A stretch of 5,264 bases of DNA from Gammaproteobacteria bacterium. Its GTDB lineage: Bacteria > Pseudomonadota > Gammaproteobacteria > Nitrosococcales > Methylophagaceae. The stretch spans positions 1 through 5,264 of the forward strand of contig NVRG01000127.1 in NCBI GenBank assembly GCA_002400805.1. Reading direction: 5' to 3'. Numbering within the stretch: the stretch's first letter is position 1; every line of letters begins with the position of its first letter. The notes beneath the pieces are model-generated. The model was not told the origin of the DNA. It saw only the letters and a list, made by a program, of their open reading frames with translations, and did not search any database. This document shows positions 1 through 5,264 of the stretch, one piece after another. The position numbers were made by a program, and so were the translations under genes.

Positions 1-1016
1 GTGGTGAAATCTTTAAATAACACGCGGCCATCATAACTTTGGCTAATCTCTTCCGCTTCCAGTACCAACTTTCCACTACGTTCAGCATCTTGCAATTGCA
101 TATTAACGTTGCCTACTTTGTCTCTGCGTTGGCTACGTTCACGGCGCAATTGTTCCAAAGCGCGTACCCGACCTTCATTACGTGTACGTCTCGCTTTAAT
201 GCCCTGTCTGATCCACACCTCTTCTAGGGCTAGTTTTTTATCGAACAAGGCATTTTGCTGCGCTTCATCCGACAACATTTGTTCTCGGCGTATTAAAAAG
301 TTAGCGTAATCACCAGGGAAGCTAGTGATATTACCCCGATCCAACTGCACAATACGAGTTGCTAATGCTTGTAAAAACATACGATCATGGGTGATAAACA
401 ATACCGTTCCGGCATAACTTTTCAAAAACTCTTCTAACCAAGTAATCGACCCAATATCCAAATGGTTAGTCGGCTCATCCAATAACAAAATATCTGGTTC
501 TTCAACCAAGGCTTGAGCCAATAATACCCGGCGTTTCATTCCACCCGATAAGGCTGAAAATTCAGCATCAGGTTCTAACGATAAACGAGAAATAACGGCC
601 TCAACACGCTGCTCAACCGACCAGCCATCAACCGCTTCAAGTTTATGTTGAGCTTTTTCTAATTTTGACAACATCGCTTCTGAACTATCGGTTTCCAATT
701 GATGAATCACATGATGATATTCAATCAATAAAGGTGCGATATCACCCAAACCTTTAGCCACCACATCAAACACGGTGCCTTCTGTGCCTGCAGGGACTTC
801 TTGTTCCAGTCTAGCGATCTTCAAATCTTGACCTATGATCTCACCGCCGTCTTCTTTGATTTCGCCCGCAATCAATTTCATTAATGTTGATTTGCCAGTA
901 CCGTTACGACCGACCAGACAAACTCGCTCACCACGATCGAGTTGAAAATCAACTTTATCTAATAAGTTAGGGCCGCCAAAACTAACGGTAATTTGTTTTA
1001 ATGACAGTAGTGCCAC
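1..1016 (-). CDS. uup: ABC-F ATPase Uup, N-terminal part (C-terminus beyond left edge)
   Basis: Cytoplasmic ABC-F family ATPase without membrane segments. Uup proteins bind ribosomes and help resolve stalled translation; E. coli uup mutants also show raised precise transposon excision. The 338 visible codons hold the first nucleotide-binding domain in full: Walker A GRNGTGKST (residues 36-44), signature LSGGMKRR (156-163), Walker B with LLLDEPTNHLD (177-187) and H-loop THDR (209-212). The interdomain linker follows (about 235-310), with the motif EEVWIRQGIKARRTRNEGRV, which is close to identical to E. coli Uup and separates it from EttA, YbiT and YheS. The second ATPase domain is just starting at the edge; by comparison with the roughly 635-residue family, about 300 residues are missing. 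The GTG start at 1016 lies two bases after the yheS stop, has a GAGGA site six bases upstream and matches the family N-terminus. All visible catalytic motifs are intact. Identity is very secure; the ribosomal role is family knowledge. Confidence 0.94.
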   Translation of the reverse strand, partial: MALLSLKQITVSFGGPNLLDKVDFQLDRGERVCLVGRNGTGKSTLMKLIAGEIKEDGGEIIGQDLKIARLEQEVPAGTEGTVFDVVAKGLGDIAPLLIEYHHVIHQLETDSSEAMLSKLEKAQHKLEAVDGWSVEQRVEAVISRLSLEPDAEFSALSGGMKRRVLLAQALVEEPDILLLDEPTNHLDIGSITWLEEFLKSYAGTVLFITHDRMFLQALATRIVQLDRGNITSFPGDYANFLIRREQMLSDEAQQNALFDKKLALEEVWIRQGIKARRTRNEGRVRALEQLRRERSQRRDKVGNVNMQLQDAERSGKLVLEAEEISQSYDGRVLFKDFT

Positions 1017-1018
1017 GT

Positions 1019-2920
1019 TTATTCCTCTTCAGCTTGTGCTGTTTCTAGCGCCTCGCTGGCTTCAAACCAATCCGACTCTGTTTGTTCTAATTCTGATTTT
1101 ACTGCTGCTTGATCCAGCAATAATGCTTTTAACTTTTCTTTGTTGCTATCTTCATACAGACTGCCATCCGCCAGCGTTTCTTCCACCGCTGATAATTTAG
1201 TTTGCAGTTTGTCCATCTGCTGTTCGGCTTTTTTCACCACATTACGTAACGGTTGTAGCTTTTGCCTTTGTGCTGCTGCCGCTTGCCGACCACCTTTTTT
1301 ATTTGAAACGGTCGTTGCCGTAGTCGCTGTTTTGACTGGTTTATCTTTAGTTATTAACCATTGACGATAATCATCCAAATCACCATCAAATACTTTTGCT
1401 TGGCCATCTGAAACCAACCATAAATCATCTGCCACCGTGCGTAATAAATGACGATCATGGGAAACGACTACCAAAGCACCTTCAAAATCCTGCAAAGCTA
1501 AGGTCAATGCCAAACGCATTTCCAAATCAAGATGGTTAGTCGGTTCATCAAGTAGTAATACAGCAGGCTTTTGATAAACCAATAAGGCTAGAACTAAACG
1601 GGCTTTTTCACCTCCAGAAAATGGACCAACCGGTGCTAAAGCATCATCGCCATGAAAACCAAAACCACCAATAAAATGTCGTAAATCTGATTCACTGGCT
1701 TGTCGATCTAAGCGTTGTAAATGTTGCAGTGGGCTATCTTCAATATAAAGCTGTTCTAATTGATGCTGTGCAAAATAGGCAATGCGGATATCTTTGCCTT
1801 CTTTACGTTTACCTTTTAACGGTGGCAATACACCGGCAATTAATTTAATTAAGGTCGATTTACCCGCACCATTTGGTCCTAATAATCCTATGCGATCACC
1901 CGGCGCCAACGATAACTTCACATTCTCAATCAACGGTACATCATTATAACCCACCGCCACCTTATCCAAGCTGATTAACGGTGCCGCCAATCGTGTTGGT
2001 GGCAAGAAACTAAAATGAAAGGGCGAATCCACATGAGCCGGTGCAATCAGCTCCATGCGTTCTAATGCTTTGACTCGACTCTGCGCTTGTTTAGCTTTAG
2101 TCGCCTTAGCTTTAAAACGAGTAACAAAACTACGAATATGAGCGATTTCACGTTGTTGTTTTTGATGGGCTGCTTGTTGATGAGCGAGATGTTCTGCACG
2201 TGCCAATTCAAAAGCAGAATAATTACCGGTGTAGACTTTCATTTTCTGCTGTTCGATATGAACCACTTGAGTCACCACTCGATCTAAAAAATCACGATCA
2301 TGTGAAATTAACATCAAGGTACCTTGATAACTACGTAACCATTCTTCCAGCCAATAAACAGCTTCCAAATCCAAGTGATTAGTTGGTTCATCGAGTAGTA
2401 GTAAATCTGAGCGGCAAATTAATGCTTGTGCCAAATTGAGGCGCATACGCCAACCACCCGAAAACGACGTAACGGGCAATGTTTCTTGTTCGGCTTTAAA
2501 GCCTAAACCATGCATCAAACGACCGGCACGACTGCGTGCGGTATAGCCATCTATCACTGCTATTTTGTCATGCAGCTCACTTTGATGATGACCATCTTCG
2601 TCCTGCTCGGCTTTAAGCAGTTCGGTTTGCAGGCGCGTTAACTCTTGATCACCTTCTAAAACATAGTCAATCGCTGCCATTTCAACTGCCGGTGTTTCTT
2701 GTGCCACATGAGCGATCACCCAAGACTCAGGAATAAACACCGTGCCATGATCGGCATGCAATAAACCACGAAACATGGCAAATAAACTGGATTTACCGGT
2801 GCCATTAGCACCCGTTAAACCGACTTTTTGTCCTGGATGCACTGTTAAGTTGGCATCGTCAAATAATAAGCGAACACCACGACGGATAGAGAGTTGGTTA
2901 AGTTTAATCATGGCGCGCAT
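1019..2920 (-). CDS. yheS: ABC-F ATPase YheS
   Basis: Cytoplasmic ABC-F ATPase of the YheS branch. Such proteins bind the ribosomal E site and act on the P-site tRNA and peptidyl transferase centre; in E. coli YheS is reported to relieve certain nascent-peptide arrests such as SecM. There are two complete ATPase domains. The first has Walker A GANGTGKSS (37-45), signature FSGGWRMR (153-160), Walker B LLLLDEPTNHLDL (173-185) and SHDRD (206-210). The second has GPNGAGKST (348-356), FSGGEKAR (434-441), LLLDEPTNHLDL (455-466) and SHDRHLL (487-493). The linker between them carries ATKAKQAQSR (273-282) and ERMELIAPAHV, typical of YheS. The tail has an Ala/Thr-rich stretch and then a charged, probably coiled-coil C-terminal domain (about 550-630). 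Length is 633 residues against 637 in E. coli. The first ATG is at 2920, but the in-frame ATG at 2911 (MIKLNQLSIRRG) aligns with the E. coli N-terminus and may be the true start; neither has a good Shine-Dalgarno sequence. It sits between ung and uup. Confidence 0.95.
   Translation of the reverse strand: MRAMIKLNQLSIRRGVRLLFDDANLTVHPGQKVGLTGANGTGKSSLFAMFRGLLHADHGTVFIPESWVIAHVAQETPAVEMAAIDYVLEGDQELTRLQTELLKAEQDEDGHHQSELHDKIAVIDGYTARSRAGRLMHGLGFKAEQETLPVTSFSGGWRMRLNLAQALICRSDLLLLDEPTNHLDLEAVYWLEEWLRSYQGTLMLISHDRDFLDRVVTQVVHIEQQKMKVYTGNYSAFELARAEHLAHQQAAHQKQQREIAHIRSFVTRFKAKATKAKQAQSRVKALERMELIAPAHVDSPFHFSFLPPTRLAAPLISLDKVAVGYNDVPLIENVKLSLAPGDRIGLLGPNGAGKSTLIKLIAGVLPPLKGKRKEGKDIRIAYFAQHQLEQLYIEDSPLQHLQRLDRQASESDLRHFIGGFGFHGDDALAPVGPFSGGEKARLVLALLVYQKPAVLLLDEPTNHLDLEMRLALTLALQDFEGALVVVSHDRHLLRTVADDLWLVSDGQAKVFDGDLDDYRQWLITKDKPVKTATTATTVSNKKGGRQAAAAQRQKLQPLRNVVKKAEQQMDKLQTKLSAVEETLADGSLYEDSNKEKLKALLLDQAAVKSELEQTESDWFEASEALETAQAEEE
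1023..1027 (-). promoter_or_regulatory. Ribosome binding site of uup inside the yheS 3' end
   Basis: GAGGA on the minus strand, six bases before the GTG start of uup. It is made of the final glutamate codons of yheS, so ribosomes finishing yheS stop right on the uup initiation region. This decides the GTG start and suggests translational coupling. Confidence 0.75.
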
Positions 2921-2966
2921 TGTACCCGATCAGCACTGCTCGATGTGGGTTAAACCCTTGAAATTA

Positions 2967-3656
2967 CTATATCAAACGCTCTTCAGGTAACTGCCAATTA
3001 GTTCCTGCCTTGCCATGTTGTTTAAGATAAGCATTCGCCAGACTAAAATGGCGACAACCTAAAAATCCACGATATGCTGATAATGGCGAGGGATGAGGCG
3101 CTTTCAATACCAAATGTTTTTCGATATCGATGACTGCGCCTTTTTTCTGGGCATAACCACCCCACAACATAAATACCACCTTGTCACACCGCTCATTGAC
3201 AGTACTGATCACCTTGTCGGTGAACTGCTCCCAACCTTTTCCTTGATGGGCGTTAGCATTGGAATCTTCTACTGTTAATACGGCATTAAGCAATAACACG
3301 CCCTGCTTGGCCCAACTTTCTAAATAACCATGTTGTGCCGGTTTAATGGCTAAATCTGTTTCCAACTCTTTATAGATATTCACCAAAGATGGTGGTGTTT
3401 TAATGCCTGGCAATACTGAAAAACATAGACCATGGGCTTGATTAGGTTGATGGTAGGGATCTTGTCCTAAAATCACGACTTTCACCTGTTCAAGAGGGGT
3501 GGTTTCCAAGGCATGAAACCAATTGGATGTCTGTGGATAAATAATCTTATGTTGATCATTTTCAGTTTGTAAAAACGTTGTTAAATCCTGCATATATGAC
3601 AAATCAAACTCAGAACTTAAATCTGGCTGCCAGCTGGGAGCATTATCTAAAACCAC
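2967..3656 (-). CDS. ung: Uracil-DNA glycosylase, family 1
   Basis: Base-excision repair enzyme that hydrolyses the N-glycosidic bond of uracil in DNA, whether from cytosine deamination or dUTP misincorporation, leaving an abasic site. It acts as a cytosolic monomer. Counting from the GTG start, the visible motifs are: water-activating loop GQDPYH (64-69, catalytic Asp66, Tyr68), PPSL of the proline-rich loop (about 88-91), uracil-specificity strand LLLN (121-124, Asn124), and HPSPLS (188-193) with catalytic His188 and the DNA-intercalating Leu192. These correspond to Asp64, Asn123, His187 and Leu191 of E. coli. The frame is open up to a TTG at 3689 (240 residues). I prefer GTG at 3656, which gives 229 residues, the E. 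coli length, and has AAGGGA six bases upstream; the TTG has no such site and lies upstream of the likely transcription start. The gene ends with TAG and is followed after about 46-55 bases by yheS on the same strand, so it is probably the first gene of an operon. It is catalytically complete. Confidence 0.96.
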   Translation of the reverse strand: MVLDNAPSWQPDLSSEFDLSYMQDLTTFLQTENDQHKIIYPQTSNWFHALETTPLEQVKVVILGQDPYHQPNQAHGLCFSVLPGIKTPPSLVNIYKELETDLAIKPAQHGYLESWAKQGVLLLNAVLTVEDSNANAHQGKGWEQFTDKVISTVNERCDKVVFMLWGGYAQKKGAVIDIEKHLVLKAPHPSPLSAYRGFLGCRHFSLANAYLKQHGKAGTNWQLPEERLI

Positions 3657-3662
3657 GGTATA

Positions 3663-3668
3663 TCCCTT
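3663..3668 (-). promoter_or_regulatory. Ribosome binding site deciding the ung start
   Basis: AAGGGA on the minus strand, six bases before GTG at 3656. It favours this start over the upstream in-frame TTG at 3689, which is preceded only by a T-rich stretch. Confidence 0.65.
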
Positions 3669-3692
3669 GTAAATTAATCTCTTATCCAAAAA

Positions 3693-3701
3693 ATCATATC
3701 A
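3693..3701 (-). promoter_or_regulatory. Candidate extended -10 promoter of the ung operon
   Basis: TGATATGAT on the minus strand is an extended -10 element: a TG dinucleotide, one base, then TATGAT, which has one mismatch to TATAAT. No good -35 box lies 16-18 bases upstream (TCTGTC at 17), as is common for extended -10 promoters. Transcription would begin near 3686, leaving a leader of about 30 bases before GTG 3656. Predicted by eye only. Confidence 0.45.
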
Positions 3702-3728
3702 GACCAATTACCAAAGACAGAATTAAAT

Positions 3729-3757
3729 TCGATGCACTTTTATCCGCTCACTATACT
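3729..3757 (+). promoter_or_regulatory. Candidate sigma-70 type promoter of the diguanylate cyclase gene
   Basis: The -10 box is TATACT (3752-3757, one mismatch to consensus), with a weak -35 box TCGATG (3729-3734, three of six) after a 17-base spacer. Transcription would start near 3764, giving a leader of roughly 74 bases that contains both palindromes described below. It stands back to back with the candidate ung promoter. Predicted by eye only. Confidence 0.4.
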
Positions 3758-3780
3758 CATACAAAATGTAGGTTAATTAG

Positions 3781-3800
3781 CAACACTAGTGCTAGTATTG
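3781..3800. repeat. Imperfect 20-base inverted repeat upstream of the cyclase gene
   Basis: CAACACTAGTGCTAGTATTG has nine-base arms around a central TG. Eight of the nine positions pair, including a perfect ACTAG/CTAGT core. It lies just downstream of the predicted cyclase promoter, where a dimeric repressor could bind. Whether it is an operator is inference; no known consensus matched with correct spacing. Confidence 0.45.
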
Positions 3801-3809
3801 TTTCACAAT

Positions 3810-3819
3810 TGAATATTCA
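3810..3819. repeat. Perfect 10-base palindrome in the predicted cyclase leader
   Basis: TGAATATTCA is its own reverse complement and lies 18 bases before the proposed TTG start. The symmetry stops at this length. Being short and AT-rich, it could be chance, or a protein-binding site paired with the inverted repeat at 3781. Confidence 0.35.
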
Positions 3820-3837
3820 TCATATCTAGGCGTTATT

Positions 3838-5264
3838 TTGCAACATTCTAAATTCAGATTTAAACGAAAAACCCGCTTCATTAGCATCATTTCTCTGTTA
3901 CTAATTGTTGGTTTCTCATCCACCAGCCTTATTAGTTATTTTGTCGCCAATAACTCCCTAGATGAATTCATCCGCACGAATACGCTGCCACTGACAAGTG
4001 ACAATATCTATTCCGAAATTCAACGCGATGTACTTCCGACTATCGTTATCTCTTCGTTAATGGCCCAAGATACCTTCGTTCGAGACTGGATTTTAACGGG
4101 TGAAAAAGAACCAGATCTTATTATCCGTTACTTAAGTGAAATACAGGATCGTTACAAAACAGCGACGGCCTTTTTCGTTTCGGATAAAACCCTCAATTAT
4201 TATCACTCTTCCGGCTTGTTAAAACAGGTTAACCCTGACTCGGATCAGGACAGTTGGTATTTTAGAGTTGCCCAATTAAAAGATGATTTTGAGATAAACG
4301 TTGACATCGACAGCGCCAACCTTGAGCAAACCAACTTTTTTGTAAACCATAAGGTTACCGACTATAGCGGCAAATATCTTGGAACCATCGGTGTTGGCTT
4401 ATCATCAGAAACGGTTATTAATATGATCGAATTCTATCAAAGCCGTTACGACCGCCAAGTATATTTTATCGAACCCAATGGCAAAATCGCCTTACGGGGT
4501 AAACGTTATCAAGGTGCTGAAGATATTCACCAAACAGATGGTTTAGCTGAAATAGCCACACTGGTTTTAGCTAGCCCAGGTGGTTCTTATACCTATTCCA
4601 GAAATGGACAAGACATCTTTCTAAAAACCCGGTTTGTCCCCGAGCTCAATTGGCACTTGCTGGTAGAACAAGTCGGCAAACCAGAATCTCATATTCAGAA
4701 AACGCTTTGGGTTAACCTATCGCTCAGTTTATTGATTACCGTGATTGTGCTACTACTCGCTCATTTCACTATTAGCAAATATCAACGGCGGCTAGAAATT
4801 ATGGCCACCAAAGATAAACTTACCGGTATAGATAATCGACATGCCTTCGATCCAGCCTTTCAACAAGTCATTAAAACCACTGCTCGCAATAAAGACGCCT
4901 TAAGTATCGTGCTAGTCGACATCGATCACTTTAAAAAGGTCAATGATAACTACGGCCATATGGTCGGTGATCAGGTTATCGTGAAAATAGCCACTATCTT
5001 GAAATCAAACCTGCGTGAATCCGATCTGCTCTGTCGATGGGGCGGAGAAGAATTTATGCTGCTCTTGCCTAAATGTGACTTGAGTGATGCACAAAGCATA
5101 GCTGAAAAAATTCGTCTTCACATTGAGACAGAAACGATAGTTATTGAAGGCAACACCATTGCCATCACCGCTAGTTTCGGCATCTGCGCCTATCTTGGCG
5201 ATGAATCACAAAATGAGTTATTTGAACGTGTCGATAAAGCCTTATACCGCGCTAAAAACTTAGG
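3838..5264 (+). CDS. Membrane-bound diguanylate cyclase with Cache-like periplasmic sensor (last residues beyond right edge)
   Basis: Inner-membrane enzyme predicted to make c-di-GMP from two GTP. The order is: basic N-terminus (residues 5-13), membrane segment (about 14-36), periplasmic domain of about 250 residues, second membrane segment (about 290-311), short linker with no HAMP or PAS domain, then a GGDEF domain from about 325. The GGDEF domain has DKLTGIDNR (326-334), VDIDHFKKVND (360-370, metal-ligand Asp361), the active-site motif GGEEF (402-406, metal-ligand Glu404) and an inhibitory-site RxxD motif, RESD (393-396), exactly five residues before GGEEF. It therefore looks catalytically active and product-inhibited. 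The sensor's size and its motifs, FFVS (112-115), DSWYF (138-142) and KVTDYSGKYLGTIGVGL (172-188), suggest a double Cache fold; the ligand is unknown. TTG at 3838 is the only reasonable start: stops lie in frame at 3787 and 3793, the first in-frame ATG is near 4060, past the first membrane segment, and a weak TAGG site lies seven bases upstream. Only about 10-20 residues should be missing. It is divergent from ung. Confidence 0.94.
   Translation, partial: MQHSKFRFKRKTRFISIISLLLIVGFSSTSLISYFVANNSLDEFIRTNTLPLTSDNIYSEIQRDVLPTIVISSLMAQDTFVRDWILTGEKEPDLIIRYLSEIQDRYKTATAFFVSDKTLNYYHSSGLLKQVNPDSDQDSWYFRVAQLKDDFEINVDIDSANLEQTNFFVNHKVTDYSGKYLGTIGVGLSSETVINMIEFYQSRYDRQVYFIEPNGKIALRGKRYQGAEDIHQTDGLAEIATLVLASPGGSYTYSRNGQDIFLKTRFVPELNWHLLVEQVGKPESHIQKTLWVNLSLSLLITVIVLLLAHFTISKYQRRLEIMATKDKLTGIDNRHAFDPAFQQVIKTTARNKDALSIVLVDIDHFKKVNDNYGHMVGDQVIVKIATILKSNLRESDLLCRWGGEEFMLLLPKCDLSDAQSIAEKIRLHIETETIVIEGNTIAITASFGICAYLGDESQNELFERVDKALYRAKNL

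Noticed and set aside
39..309. Two plus-strand open frames inside uup
   Set aside because: They are antisense to strongly conserved Uup linker codons and look like shadows of that frame.
2947..2957. GGGTTAAACCC between ung and yheS as a possible terminator
   Set aside because: The stem would be only three to five pairs with almost no loop, and no T-run follows on either strand. It is not a credible intrinsic terminator.
1140..2990. Several plus-strand frames of 60-74 codons opposite yheS
   Set aside because: All are antisense to conserved ABC-F coding sequence, overlap each other and have no independent support.
3093..3278. Plus-strand 61-codon frame opposite ung
   Set aside because: It is antisense to the conserved catalytic C-terminal half of Ung.
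3785..3796. ACTAG-TG-CTAGT as a TrpR operator
   Set aside because: TrpR sites have CTAG half-sites separated by four bases; here only two separate them, and no tryptophan gene is nearby. CTAG also occurs elsewhere in the window, so it is not a rare tetramer here.
3810..3819. TGAATATTCA as an ArgR box
   Set aside because: ARG boxes have TGAAT and ATTCA half-sites separated by about four bases; here they abut, and no second box lies beside it.
3578..3829. Plus-strand open frame of 83 codons across the ung 5' end and the intergenic region
   Set aside because: More than a third of it is antisense to the ung coding start, the rest crosses the promoter region, and its sequence shows no recognisable motif or ribosome binding site.

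Overview
This window reads as ordinary chromosome of a gammaproteobacterium outside the enteric group, with moderately AT-leaning base composition. The protein sequences are close to Escherichia coli Ung, YheS and Uup along their whole visible length, but the gene order is not that of E. coli. The family or genus cannot be fixed from the sequence alone.

Layout: from about 3656 down to 1 there is a minus-strand block of three genes in the order ung (uracil-DNA glycosylase), yheS (ABC-F ATPase) and uup (a second ABC-F ATPase, cut by the left edge). The ung-yheS gap is about 46-55 bases. The yheS-uup gap is two bases, and the uup ribosome binding site lies inside the last codons of yheS, so these two are almost certainly co-transcribed and probably translationally coupled. 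From 3838 to the right edge, a divergent plus-strand gene encodes a membrane-anchored diguanylate cyclase with a large periplasmic Cache-like sensor domain. Only its last few residues are missing.

The space between ung and the cyclase gene (about 3657-3837) holds candidate back-to-back promoters and two palindromes in the predicted cyclase leader. There is no gene-free stretch longer than about 180 bases. No RNA gene, mobile element, CRISPR array or convincing terminator was seen.

Functionally, ung removes uracil from DNA. YheS and Uup are ribosome-associated ATPases that help stalled ribosomes. The cyclase makes the second messenger c-di-GMP in response to an unknown extracellular signal. 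The cyclase is divergent and there is no sign that it works with the other three. Three of the four genes appear to start at GTG or TTG, so ATG-only gene calling would misplace or miss starts here. I found no evidence of a new multi-gene system. The points most worth a second look are the adjacent ABC-F pair, the cyclase sensor domain and the palindromes in its leader.
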